A DNA stretch of 64,000 nt from Paracoccus lutimaris (GTDB taxonomy: Bacteria; Pseudomonadota; Alphaproteobacteria; Rhodobacterales; Rhodobacteraceae). Made by a program: the position numbers and the translations under genes. The notes beneath the pieces were generated by a model that was given only the letters and a program-made list of their open reading frames with translations, searched no databases and had not been told where the DNA came from. The stretch is from the NCBI RefSeq assembly GCF_003337565.1, contig NZ_QPJL01000001.1, positions 372,001 to 436,000 on the forward strand, given 5' to 3'. This document shows, in pieces, positions 55,821 through 64,000 of this stretch. Numbering within the stretch: position 1 is the stretch's first letter; the number at the start of each line of letters is the position of its first letter.

Positions 55821-57245
55821 ATGACTGACGCTTCGTTTTCCCCGTTCCAGACCCATCTTGATCAAGGCAACGCGCTGAAAATCCTGCGCGCCGCGCTGGA
55901 TGGGGCCGAGGATGGCGAGCTGTTTCTGGAACGCTCGCGCGGCGAGGCGCTGGTCTTTGACGATGGCCGGCTGCGCAACGCAAGCTATGACGCCGAGCAG
56001 GGCTTCGGCCTGCGCGCCGTGCGGGGCGAGGTCACCGGCTATGCCCATTCGACCGAAATCAACGAGGCGGCGCTGAAAAAGGCCGCCGAGACCGTGCGTC
56101 TGGCCGTGGGCGATGGCGGCGGCACGCTGGCCCTGCCCCCGGCAAGCGGCCCCTTCACGCCGCTTTACGCCGCCATCGACCCGGCCGAGCATGTCAGCTT
56201 TGCCACCCGCGTGGCGCTGCTTCGCGAAATCGACGCCTTTGCCCGCGATCTGGACCCGCGCGTGGTGCAGGTTTCGGCCAGCATTTCCACCTCGGTGCAG
56301 GAAATCGCCATCCTGCGCCCCGAGGGCGGTCTGGCCACCGATATCCGGCCGATGGCGCGCATCAATGTCTCGGTCATCGTGGAATCGAACAGCCGCCGGG
56401 AATCGGGCAATGCCGGCGGCGGCGGCCGCATCGCGCTGGACGGGCTGATCGCGCCCGAACACTGGCAGGGGCTGGTGCGCGAGGCGTTGCGCATCGCGCT
56501 GGTCAACCTGCGCTCGGTCCCCGCGCCCGCGGGCGTCATGGATGTGGTGCTTGGCCCCGGCTGGCCCGGCATCCTGCTGCATGAGGCCGTGGGCCACGGC
56601 CTTGAGGGCGATTTCAACCGCAAGGGGCATTCGGCCTTTGCCGGCTTGCTGGGCCAGCAGGTCGCGGCGCGCGGCGTCACCGTCATCGATGACGGCACCA
56701 TCCCCGACCGTCGCGGCTCGATCACCGTCGATGACGAGGGCACCGCCCCCGGTCGCAACGTGCTGATCGAGGACGGCGTGCTGGTCGGCTATATGCAGGA
56801 CCGCCAGAACGCCCGCCTGATGGGCGTCGAGCCGACCGGCAACGGCCGCCGGCAAAGCTATGCCCATGCGCCGATGCCGCGCATGACCAATACCTTCATG
56901 CTGGCGGGAAGCGAGGATCCGGCCTCGATCCTTTCGGGGCTCGAGGATGGCATCTACGCGGTCGGCTTCGGCGGCGGTCAGGTCGACATCACCAATGGCA
57001 AGTTCGTCTTTTCCTGCACCGAGGCTTACCGGGTGAAGAATGGTCAGGTCGGCGATCCCATTCAGGGCGCGACGCTGATCGGCGACGGCGCCACCGCGCT
57101 GCGCGAGATCCGCGCCATCGGCAATGACCTGTCGCTGGACCCCGGCATCGGCAATTGCGGCAAGCAGGGACAATGGGTGCCGGTGGGCGTCGGCCTGCCC
57201 AGCCTGCGAATCGGCGGGCTGACCATTGGCGGCTCGGCCTCGTGA
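55821..57245 (+). CDS. tldD: TldD family metalloprotease
   Basis: 474 residues from the ATG at 55821. The zinc motif HExxxH is at residues 254-259 (LHEAVGHGLEGD), with the third ligand region GNCGKQGQWVPVG near the end. Start region LKILRAALDGAEDGELFLERSRGEALVFDDGRLRNASYD is typical of TldD. TldD and TldE together process small peptides in the cytoplasm; no tldE is in the window. It is divergent from ctaC. Confidence 0.94.
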   Translation: MTDASFSPFQTHLDQGNALKILRAALDGAEDGELFLERSRGEALVFDDGRLRNASYDAEQGFGLRAVRGEVTGYAHSTEINEAALKKAAETVRLAVGDGGGTLALPPASGPFTPLYAAIDPAEHVSFATRVALLREIDAFARDLDPRVVQVSASISTSVQEIAILRPEGGLATDIRPMARINVSVIVESNSRRESGNAGGGGRIALDGLIAPEHWQGLVREALRIALVNLRSVPAPAGVMDVVLGPGWPGILLHEAVGHGLEGDFNRKGHSAFAGLLGQQVAARGVTVIDDGTIPDRRGSITVDDEGTAPGRNVLIEDGVLVGYMQDRQNARLMGVEPTGNGRRQSYAHAPMPRMTNTFMLAGSEDPASILSGLEDGIYAVGFGGGQVDITNGKFVFSCTEAYRVKNGQVGDPIQGATLIGDGATALREIRAIGNDLSLDPGIGNCGKQGQWVPVGVGLPSLRIGGLTIGGSAS

Positions 57246-57357
57246 TTCCGCGCCGTTTTGGGCGGCGGCCTCATATTTTCAACCGATTGCCTGAATAACG
57301 CATTCTTAACCATTGCTGTGCGATGACTCTGTTGCGGATGAGGCAGAGGCACCGGAC

Positions 57358-58623
57358 ATGATGGCAGGACCGCTTTCTTTCGACCCCCACCACAGCCAAC
57401 GCATCCTTACCGAGGATGCGCTTGCCACGCTTCGCCTCATCCGTTCGCGCAAGGTGGGGCCGGCGACCTTTCACCGCCTTTTGGCCGAACATGGCAGCGC
57501 GCAGGCTGCGCTGGCCGCCCTGCCCGAAATGGCCCGCGCCGCCGGGATTGCCGATTACGCCCCCTGCCCCATATCCGTGGCTGAGGCCGAGATGGCGGCT
57601 GGCCAGCGCGCTGGCGCCAGGCTGCTGACCTGGGACGACCCCGCCTATCCCGCCCGCCTGCGCGAGATCGCCGAGGCACCCCCGGTCCTGTGGGTGCGCG
57701 GCGATATCTCGGTGCTGGAACGCCTGCCGGTGGCGGTGATCGGGGCGCGCAATGCCTCGTCGCTGGGGCTGCGCATGGCGCGGGGCATGGCCTCGGGCCT
57801 GTCGCAAACCGGTGCCGTGGTGATTGCGGGACTGGCGCGCGGCATCGACACCATCGCGCATGAGGCCGCCCTGGCCAATGGCACCATCGCTGTCATGGCC
57901 GGCGGCATCGACATGATCTATCCCAGCGAGAATGCGGCGCTGGCCGAATCCATCTGCGAGACCGGCCTGCTGATCACCGAACAGCCGCCGGGGACCGAAC
58001 CCGTGGCCCGGCATTTCCCGGCCCGCAACCGCATCATCTCGGGCCTGTCGCGGGCGGTGGTGGTGATCGAGGCGGCAATGCGTTCGGGCAGCCTGATCAC
58101 CGCACGCTGCGCTCTGGATCAGGGGCGCGAGGTCATGGCCGTACCCGGCCATCCCATGGATGCCCGCGCAAGCGGCTGCAACGCGCTGATCCGCGATGGC
58201 GCGATTCTGGTCAGGAACTCGGCCGATGTCCTCAACGCGCTGCAATCGAACGGGGCGCCCGAGGGAATTCAGGCGGAACTGGCCCTGCCGCCGCCAGCGC
58301 GCCCCGCCCCGTCGCCCCGGGCGGGTTCCGGTCTGGCTCGGGCGCTGCAACCCGCCGCTGTCGCCCGCCGCCTGGCCGAGCTGGGCCATGCCGCCGTTCA
58401 TGGCATGCCGACACCCCAGCAGCGCCAACCCTGTCAGGGCGGCCCGGCCAATCTTGAGGGGCGGATCCTGTCGCGTCTTGGCCCCAGCCCGACCGAGGAA
58501 AACATCCTGATCCGCGACCTTGGTGTTCCCGCCGCCGTGCTGGCGCCAGCCATTCTGGCGCTGGAACTTTCGGGCCGGGTGCAGCGCCTGTCCGGCGGGC
58601 GGCTGGCGCTGATTTCGGACTGA
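57358..58623 (+). CDS. dprA: DNA processing protein DprA
   Basis: 421 residues from the ATG at 57358 (AGAGG 8 bp upstream). Central Rossmann-like DprA domain: AVIGARNASSLGLRMARGMASGL, IAGLARGIDTIAHEAAL, GGIDMIYPSENAALAE, HFPARNRIISGLS, and RSGSLITARCALDQGREVMAVPGHPMD. C-terminal winged-helix (SPTEENILIRDLGVPAAVLAPAILALEL). It loads RecA on incoming single-stranded DNA; DprA is widespread even in non-competent bacteria. Confidence 0.95.
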   Translation: MMAGPLSFDPHHSQRILTEDALATLRLIRSRKVGPATFHRLLAEHGSAQAALAALPEMARAAGIADYAPCPISVAEAEMAAGQRAGARLLTWDDPAYPARLREIAEAPPVLWVRGDISVLERLPVAVIGARNASSLGLRMARGMASGLSQTGAVVIAGLARGIDTIAHEAALANGTIAVMAGGIDMIYPSENAALAESICETGLLITEQPPGTEPVARHFPARNRIISGLSRAVVVIEAAMRSGSLITARCALDQGREVMAVPGHPMDARASGCNALIRDGAILVRNSADVLNALQSNGAPEGIQAELALPPPARPAPSPRAGSGLARALQPAAVARRLAELGHAAVHGMPTPQQRQPCQGGPANLEGRILSRLGPSPTEENILIRDLGVPAAVLAPAILALELSGRVQRLSGGRLALISD

Positions 58624-58725
58624 ACCGGCAGCTCGATCACGCGCCGGTCACGGGGACGTGCCGGAACCCTCAGCCCGGCCGCTGGTTCTTTCTGCAATCC
58701 AGCGACCATCGGAAAGAGGACCGAC

Positions 58726-60681
58726 ATGCGCCGCATCTACAAGACAACCACCGCCATCGTGGCCTGCATGGCCCTTGTCACCCCGCAATTCGCGGTGGCG
58801 CAGGAACAGACTGCGCCCGAAAAACTGATCCTGCCCCAGGGCCAACCGGAACAGCCGGCGGCCGAGCAGCCGACATCGATTGAGCCAGAGGTCGCAGCAG
58901 AGCCTGAGGCGCCCGCCGCCGCGCAGGACCCCGCCTCGGAAGAACCCACGGCAGAAGCCCAAGTCGAGCAGCAGGAACAGACCCCGCCCGAGATGCAGCA
59001 GCCTGCCGCAGAACCGGCCGAGCCGCAGCCCGAGGCCGCAGCCAAAGCAGCACCCGAAACAGCCGCCGAGACCGCCCCCCAGCCTCAGGCCGAGGCGCAG
59101 CCGAAAGAACAGCCCGCCCCCGTGGCCGAAGCCCCGGTTGAACCCGCTCCGGAACAAAAGCCGGCGGTGACGCAGGCCGATGAGCCCAAGGAAAAGCCCG
59201 CCATCGTGCAGGCCGACACCCCTGCCGCGAAACCCGAAAACGCCGCAGAGGCGGCCGGGCGGGTCGAGACGCTGGAAACCGGGGCGCAAAAGACCCCACA
59301 ACCGAAACCCGATTCCGCCAAGGCCGTGACCCAGACCGATCCGGCCCCCTCGGCCAAGCCCAAGACACCTAGGGGTGAACCGGCCCAGCCCGGCGCCGCG
59401 ACCGCGGAGCCGATCGGCGCGGACGCCCTGCGCAAGAAACTTGAGGCCGAGACAGGCCAAGGCAGCACTGAGACAGCAAAACCCACCGAGCCGGCCCTGA
59501 AGCCGGCAGCGAAGCCCGCGCCGCAGGCCGATGCCGGCCAGCCCACAGAACTGCCCGCCGAACTGCCCGCCCCCGAGGTGCAGGCCGAACCGAACGCCGT
59601 CGCGCAGCGTGCCGCCGAGCAGGTCGCGCCCCCCACGGCGGCCGCGCTGGCAGCCACCAGCGGCGAGGCGCAGGGCCAGCTGAATGAAATCGCCATCACG
59701 CAGGAAAACGCCCGCAGTTCGGCCGAGGACTTCGCCACGACCGTCGCGCAGGGCCTGCAGCCGGGCGCGACCGCACAAGCCCGCGACAAGGACGACGATG
59801 ACGACAACAAGCGCGACATCGCCAAGCTGTTGCTGGCCGGTGCTGCGGGCTTTGCGGTCGGCAAGATGCTGTCCAATGACCGCGAGGTGGCGCTGAACAC
59901 CGGCGACCGCGTGGTGGTCACCCTGCCCGATGGCAGCCAGCAGGTGATCAAGGATGACAACGCCCTGCTTTACCGCCCCGGCTCGAACGTGCAGACCGAG
60001 ACCTTTCAGGACGGCTCGACCCGCACCACCGTTTTGCGCGAGGATGGCAGCCGCGTCGTCACCATCCGCGACGCCAATATGAACACGCTGCGCCGCACGC
60101 TGATCCGCGCCGATGGCAGCGAGACGCAGCTGATCGACGATACCACCGCCGAGCCGGTACGCATCTCGACTCTGCCCGCGCCGCCGCCGGTCAAGGTCAT
60201 CAGCCGCCCGCTGGACGAGGATGCGCTGCGCGAGGCGCTGCGCCGCGAAACGGCGGTGGATCGCCGCTTCAGCCTGGGTCAGGTGCGCGACATCCCCGAG
60301 GTGCGCGCGCTGGTCGCCCCCGTCAATGTCCCCGAGGTCACCTTTGACACCGGATCGTCCGCGATCACGCCCGATCAGGCACAGCAACTGGCAACACTGG
60401 GCAAGGTCATCCGCGACAGCATCGACCAGAACCCGCGCGAGATCTACATGATCGAGGGCTATACCGACGCCGTCGGCTCGAACGCCGCCAACCTTGCCCT
60501 GTCGGACCGGCGCGCGGAATCGATCGCGCTGGCGCTGACCGAATATTTCCAGGTGCCACCGGAAAACATGGTGGTCCAGGGCTATGGCGAACAATTCCTG
60601 CTGATCCCGACCGACGGGCCCGAGCGCCAGAACCGCCGCGTGGCCGTGCGCCGGATCACCCAGCTGCTGGCCGCGAACTAG
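58726..60681 (+). CDS. OmpA-family protein with long Pro/Ala/Glu-rich spacer
   Basis: 651 residues. Signal peptide (MRRIYKTTTAIVACMALVTP ... AVA/Q), about 300 residues dominated by Pro, Ala, Glu and Gln, an acidic patch KDDDDDNKRD, then a hydrophobic segment IAKLLLAGAAGFAVGKML (about 365-382), a repeat-like Asp/Gly-rich region and a C-terminal OmpA peptidoglycan-binding domain (about 535-648; VTFDTGSSAITP, IEGYTDAVGSNAANLALSDRRAESIALALTEYF). It probably spans from the envelope to peptidoglycan. A terminator follows. Confidence 0.88.
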   Translation: MRRIYKTTTAIVACMALVTPQFAVAQEQTAPEKLILPQGQPEQPAAEQPTSIEPEVAAEPEAPAAAQDPASEEPTAEAQVEQQEQTPPEMQQPAAEPAEPQPEAAAKAAPETAAETAPQPQAEAQPKEQPAPVAEAPVEPAPEQKPAVTQADEPKEKPAIVQADTPAAKPENAAEAAGRVETLETGAQKTPQPKPDSAKAVTQTDPAPSAKPKTPRGEPAQPGAATAEPIGADALRKKLEAETGQGSTETAKPTEPALKPAAKPAPQADAGQPTELPAELPAPEVQAEPNAVAQRAAEQVAPPTAAALAATSGEAQGQLNEIAITQENARSSAEDFATTVAQGLQPGATAQARDKDDDDDNKRDIAKLLLAGAAGFAVGKMLSNDREVALNTGDRVVVTLPDGSQQVIKDDNALLYRPGSNVQTETFQDGSTRTTVLREDGSRVVTIRDANMNTLRRTLIRADGSETQLIDDTTAEPVRISTLPAPPPVKVISRPLDEDALREALRRETAVDRRFSLGQVRDIPEVRALVAPVNVPEVTFDTGSSAITPDQAQQLATLGKVIRDSIDQNPREIYMIEGYTDAVGSNAANLALSDRRAESIALALTEYFQVPPENMVVQGYGEQFLLIPTDGPERQNRRVAVRRITQLLAAN

Positions 60682-60699
60682 GCCAGCCCGAAATGCAGG

Positions 60700-60729
60700 A
60701 AAGCCGCGGGTCTCCCCGCGGCTTTTTTT
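60700..60729. terminator. Bidirectional terminator between the OmpA-family gene and phoB
   Basis: GCCGCGGG / CCCGCGGC with a TCTC loop, flanked by AAA and TTTTTTT, 22 bp after the OmpA-family stop. It also closes the convergent pst-pho operon. Confidence 0.92.
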
Positions 60730-60751
60730 CATTCCCCGCAAGCGCAGGGTT

Positions 60752-61441
60752 TCAGCCCAGCGAATAGCCGGTGCCGCGCACGGTGCGCACGGGATTGTCG
60801 CCGCCATGGGCCATCAGCGCCTTGCGCAGCCGCCCGACATGGACGTCGATGGTGCGGCTGTCGACATAGATGTCGCGCCCCCAGACGCGGTCCAGCAACT
60901 GCTCGCGCGTCCAGACCCGGCCCGGCTTTTCCATCAGCGTGGACAGCAGCCGGAACTCGGTCGGACCCAGATGCAGGGACTGACCGGCGCGAAAGACCCG
61001 GTGTTCGGCCGCATCCAGAATGATGTCGCCAAAGCTGAGCCTTTCACCCATGGTCGCGGGCCGGGTGCGGCGCAATTGCGTGCGCAGACGCGCCATCAAC
61101 TCGACCACCGAATAGGGTTTGACCACATAATCGTCGGCGCCGGTTTCCAGCCCGCGCACGCGGTCGACCTCTTCGGAGCGCGCGGACAGCATGACGATGG
61201 GGATCTGGCGGGTCTGCGGATCTGCCTTGACGCGGCGGCAGATCTCGATGCCGCTGACATTCGGCAGCATCCAGTCCAGCACGATCAGATCGGGCTGTTC
61301 CTCGGCCACGAGCAGCATCGCCTCGTCGCCATTCTCGGCCATGACAACCTCGAAGCCCTCGGCCTCGAGGTTGTATTTCAGCACCTCGCGCTGCGCGCCC
61401 TCATCTTCAACCACCAGCACACAGGGTTGCGATTGCGCCAT
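60752..61441 (-). CDS. phoB: Phosphate regulon response regulator PhoB
   Basis: 229 residues. Receiver domain with phosphoacceptor D56 (VLDWMLPNVSG), acidic pair VEDE and K in the KPYSVVEL loop; OmpR-type winged helix at about 130-228 (GPTEFRLLSTLMEKPGRVWTREQLLDRVWG). Activated by PhoR under phosphate limitation. The phoR gene is not in the window. Located at the end of the pst operon, 3 bp after phoU. Confidence 0.95.
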   Translation of the reverse strand: MAQSQPCVLVVEDEGAQREVLKYNLEAEGFEVVMAENGDEAMLLVAEEQPDLIVLDWMLPNVSGIEICRRVKADPQTRQIPIVMLSARSEEVDRVRGLETGADDYVVKPYSVVELMARLRTQLRRTRPATMGERLSFGDIILDAAEHRVFRAGQSLHLGPTEFRLLSTLMEKPGRVWTREQLLDRVWGRDIYVDSRTIDVHVGRLRKALMAHGGDNPVRTVRGTGYSLG

Positions 61442-61444
61442 GGG

Positions 61445-62161
61445 TCAGGCCCCTTCCGTGGTCATGCGCGGGACGCTTTCGCCCTTGGGGCGGGTGTCCT
61501 CGGGCAGGCCGCCCGTGGCCAGATAGATCACCTGCTCGGCAATGCCGGTGGCATGATCGCCCATGCGCTCGATGTTCTTGGCGATGAAATGCAGATGCAT
61601 GCAGGCGGTGATATTGCGCGCATCCTCCATCATATGGGTCAGGAACTCGCGAAACAGCGCGTTATACATCTGGTCCACCTCAAGGTCGCGCTGGCGCACG
61701 TCCTCGGCCAGGGCCACGTCGCGCTGGATATAGCTGTCCAGCGCGTCCTTCATCATCGTCTCGACCGCCGCCGACATGCGCCGCAGCGCCATGCCCGAAC
61801 CGGGAATGGCCGGCAGGTCGCCCAGAACATGGCTGCGCTTGGCGATGTTCTTGGCGTAATCCCCCACCCGCTCCAGGCTGGCCGAGATCTTGATGATCGA
61901 GAGCACCATCCGCAGATCGGTGGCACGCGGCGCGCGCAGCGCGATCAGCCGCGCGGCCTCATCATTTATCTGATGCTCCAGCGCGTCGATGGCCTTGTCG
62001 CGGCGGCGCACCGCCTCGGCCAGTTCGTCGTCGCGGGCGTCAAGGGCGCTGGCGGCATCATGGATCGCGCTTTCGACCATGCCGCCCATCTTGACGACCA
62101 TGGCCTGAACCGCCTCAAGATCGCGGTCAAAGGCCGAAAGGATATGGCGTTCATTGTTCAT
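61445..62161 (-). CDS. phoU: Phosphate uptake regulator PhoU
   Basis: 238 residues, two PhoU helical-bundle repeats. HILSAFDRDLEAVQAMVVKMGGMVE starts the first; metal-binding RVGDYAKNIAKR and RMGDHATGIAEQVIYL mark the two repeats. It couples the Pst transporter to PhoR/PhoB signalling. GGAAAGGGA precedes the start; 18 bp after pstB. Confidence 0.95.
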   Translation of the reverse strand: MNNERHILSAFDRDLEAVQAMVVKMGGMVESAIHDAASALDARDDELAEAVRRRDKAIDALEHQINDEAARLIALRAPRATDLRMVLSIIKISASLERVGDYAKNIAKRSHVLGDLPAIPGSGMALRRMSAAVETMMKDALDSYIQRDVALAEDVRQRDLEVDQMYNALFREFLTHMMEDARNITACMHLHFIAKNIERMGDHATGIAEQVIYLATGGLPEDTRPKGESVPRMTTEGA

Positions 62162-62179
62162 GTCGTTCCCTTTCCAGCC

Positions 62180-62980
62180 TCAGCCGATCCGGCCGCTGAT
62201 ATAGCTTTCCGTGCGCGGATCGCGCGGATTGGTAAAGATATCCTCGGTCGAGCCATATTCCACCAGATTGCCCAGATGGAAAAAGGCCGTCTTCTGGCTG
62301 ACCCGCGCCGCCTGCTGCATCGAATGGGTCACGATCACCAGCGAAAATTCGGTGCGAAGCTGGTCGATCAGCTCCTCGATCTGGCCGGTGGCGATGGGGT
62401 CCAGCGCGCTGCAGGGCTCGTCCATCAGCAGGACTTCGGGCTGGGTCGCCACCGCGCGGGCGATGCAAAGCCGCTGCTGCTGGCCGCCCGAAAGCCCGGT
62501 GCCGGGATCGTTCAGCCGGTCCTTGACCTCGTTCCACAGCGCCGCGCCGCGCAGGCTTTTCTCGACGATTTCGTCCAGCTCGGCGCGGTTGCGGGCCAGC
62601 CCGTGGATGCGGGGGCCATAAGCCACGTTGTCATAGATCGATTTCGGAAAGGGGTTCGGCTTCTGGAACACCATGCCGACGCGGGCGCGCAGCTGCACGG
62701 GATCGACGCGGCGGTCATAGATATCCTCGCCGTCCAGCGCGATGCGCCCCGCGACGCGGCAGATGTCGATGGTGTCGTTCATGCGGTTGATGCAGCGCAG
62801 AAAGGTCGATTTCCCGCAGCCCGACGGCCCGATAAAGGCGGTCACGGTCTTGTCGAGGATATCGACATTGACGTCCTTTAGCGCGTGCTTGTCGCCATAA
62901 TGGACCTGCACACCCCTGGCCGAGATCTTGGTGTCGGTTTGCTGCTGCATGCGCGCCTCGGCAACTCTCATGTCGTTCAT
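62180..62980 (-). CDS. pstB: Phosphate ABC transporter ATP-binding protein PstB
   Basis: 266 residues. Walker [21 protein letters not shown]-loop [14 protein letters not shown], signature [14 protein letters not shown], Walker [14 protein letters not shown] and VTHSMQQA are all PstB diagnostic. It energises high-affinity phosphate uptake. The ATG at 62980 has AGGAG 7 bp upstream. It follows pstA after 19 bp. Confidence 0.96.
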   Translation of the reverse strand: MNDMRVAEARMQQQTDTKISARGVQVHYGDKHALKDVNVDILDKTVTAFIGPSGCGKSTFLRCINRMNDTIDICRVAGRIALDGEDIYDRRVDPVQLRARVGMVFQKPNPFPKSIYDNVAYGPRIHGLARNRAELDEIVEKSLRGAALWNEVKDRLNDPGTGLSGGQQQRLCIARAVATQPEVLLMDEPCSALDPIATGQIEELIDQLRTEFSLVIVTHSMQQAARVSQKTAFFHLGNLVEYGSTEDIFTNPRDPRTESYISGRIG

Positions 62981-62999
62981 ATCGGATCTCCTAGCCAGA

Positions 63000-64000
63000 T
63001 TACCACCGGCGCTCGAATTTGCGGCGCAGGAAGATGGCGAAAAGGTTCATGCAAAGCAGGAAGGCCAAAAGGACGATGATCGCCCCCGAGGCCCGCTCGA
63101 CAAAGGCCGGGTCGGCACGCTGGGTCCAGTTATAGACCTGAACCGGCAGCGCCGAGGCCGGATCGAAAAGCCCCTCGGGCGGAGCGGCCGGGAAGTTCTT
63201 CACGAATGCCACCATGCCGATCAGCAACAGCGGCGCGGTTTCGCCCAGAGCCTGCGCCATCCCCAGGATCACCCCGGTCAGGATGCCGGGCGTGGCCAGC
63301 GGCAGGACATGATGGAACACCGACTGCATGCGCGAAGCCCCCACCCCCAGCGCCGCATCGCGGATCGAGGGCGGCACCGCCTTCAGCGCCGCGCGCGCCG
63401 GGATGATGATGCGCGGCAGCGTCATCAGGACCAGCACGAGGCCGCCGACGATGGGCGCCGATTGCGGCAGGCCGGCAAAGTTGATGAAGGCCGCAAGCCC
63501 GAGGATGCCGAAGACGATCGAGGGCACCGCCGCAAGATTCGAGATGTTCACCTCGATAATGTCGGTCCAGCGGTTCCTGGGGGCGAATTCCTCAAGATAG
63601 ATGGCGGCGGCGACGCCGATCGGCACCGCCAGCGCCAGCACCACCAGCATCATGTAAAGCGAGCCAAGGATGGCCACGCCCACGCCCGCCGCCTCGGGGC
63701 GCTGGTCCGAGGCATCGGGGCTGGTCAGAAACGACCAGTTCCATGCCGTGGCCAGCATCCCCTGCGCTTTCAGCGCATCGGCCAGTTCAAGCTGCGCGGG
63801 CGAGGTATTGGCGTCGCGCGCCGCGCTTTCCATGCTGACACGGCCCTTGTAATAGCCGTCCACGCGCCCGTTCACCAACACGCGGGCCTCGATGGTCTGG
63901 CCGATCAGGCCGGGATCGGCCAGCACGCGGTCGCGCAGATCGGCCGAGGCCTCTTTCGAGATCAGGCCCGACAGATCCTTGTCTGAAAGACCGGCGACCT
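63000..64000 (-). CDS. pstA: Phosphate ABC transporter permease PstA (5' end outside window)
   Basis: 333 codons are visible and the frame continues beyond the window. The PstA core has hydrophobic helices ([38 protein letters not shown]-like) and [46 protein letters not shown]-terminal material such as [24 protein letters not shown] is soluble and typical of the extended alphaproteobacterial form of PstA with an N-terminal extra domain. It forms the channel with PstC. Confidence 0.92.
   Translation of the reverse strand, partial: VAGLSDKDLSGLISKEASADLRDRVLADPGLIGQTIEARVLVNGRVDGYYKGRVSMESAARDANTSPAQLELADALKAQGMLATAWNWSFLTSPDASDQRPEAAGVGVAILGSLYMMLVVLALAVPIGVAAAIYLEEFAPRNRWTDIIEVNISNLAAVPSIVFGILGLAAFINFAGLPQSAPIVGGLVLVLMTLPRIIIPARAALKAVPPSIRDAALGVGASRMQSVFHHVLPLATPGILTGVILGMAQALGETAPLLLIGMVAFVKNFPAAPPEGLFDPASALPVQVYNWTQRADPAFVERASGAIIVLLAFLLCMNLFAIFLRRKFERRW

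Noticed and set aside
58648-60807. Minus-strand 719-codon open frame rich in Gly, Leu and Arg
   Set aside because: It is the complement of the Pro/Ala/Glu-rich OmpA-family gene; composition follows from the opposite strand and there is no start signal.

Overview
The window reads as chromosomal DNA of a high-GC alphaproteobacterium of the order Rhodobacterales, most likely a Paracoccus species. The signs are a Paracoccus-type cta (aa3 oxidase) operon, an imuA-imuB-dnaE2 mutagenesis cassette behind a GTTC-N7-GTTC type SOS box, IspZ/YciB, FolE2 and MetZ of alphaproteobacterial type, strong G/C third positions and tightly overlapping (ATGA, TGATG) operons. I see no insertion sequence, phage, CRISPR array or tRNA. 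The only stretch over 300 bases without a protein gene (28035-28455) holds the RNase P RNA.

Layout. 1-3954: end of a dipeptide-binding protein and dppBCDF, closed by a bulged-stem terminator. 4019-5077: a lysine 2,3-aminomutase-family radical SAM enzyme. 5102-11857: one uninterrupted 2251-codon reading frame joining sulfotransferase, coiled coil, WbsX/GH99-like, GT4, GT2, a second sulfotransferase and an AlgX/AlgJ-like SGNH domain; this is the most unusual object here. 12014-17435: SOS-controlled imuA-imuB-dnaE2. 17549-18223: DUF2270 membrane protein. 18318-26207: L-fucose operon (lactonase, sugar ABC importer, fuconate dehydratase, fucose dehydrogenase, mutarotase) divergent from an IclR regulator, with a perfect 18-bp palindrome between them.

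26383-29753: rpmG, an ArsR-type regulator divergent from two small dimeric alpha/beta-barrel proteins, rnpB, and an HxlR regulator divergent from an NmrA-like reductase. 29775-36558 (all minus): DUF1223 protein, IspZ/YciB, metZ with a striking leader hairpin, folE2 and a UvrD/PcrA helicase carrying its own SOS box. 36815-39586: acnA with a direct repeat and a leader hairpin. 39656-45161: a secreted unknown, rpsD, an A-type Fe-S carrier, tpiA and metNIQ. 45253-48082: DoxX, LysR regulator and a GlcD-like FAD oxidase.

48096-55664 (minus): ctaC-ctaB-coxF-like-ctaG-ctaE, a terminator, then surf1-thrC-M16 peptidase-GNAT. 55821-60681 (plus): tldD, dprA and a Pro/Ala/Glu-rich OmpA-family protein. 60752-64000 (minus): pstA(partial)-pstB-phoU-phoB, the phosphate uptake and sensing operon. 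Operator-like palindromes occur in all four regulator/target intergenic regions (IclR, ArsR, HxlR, LysR), and two perfect alphaproteobacterial SOS boxes link the mutasome and the helicase.
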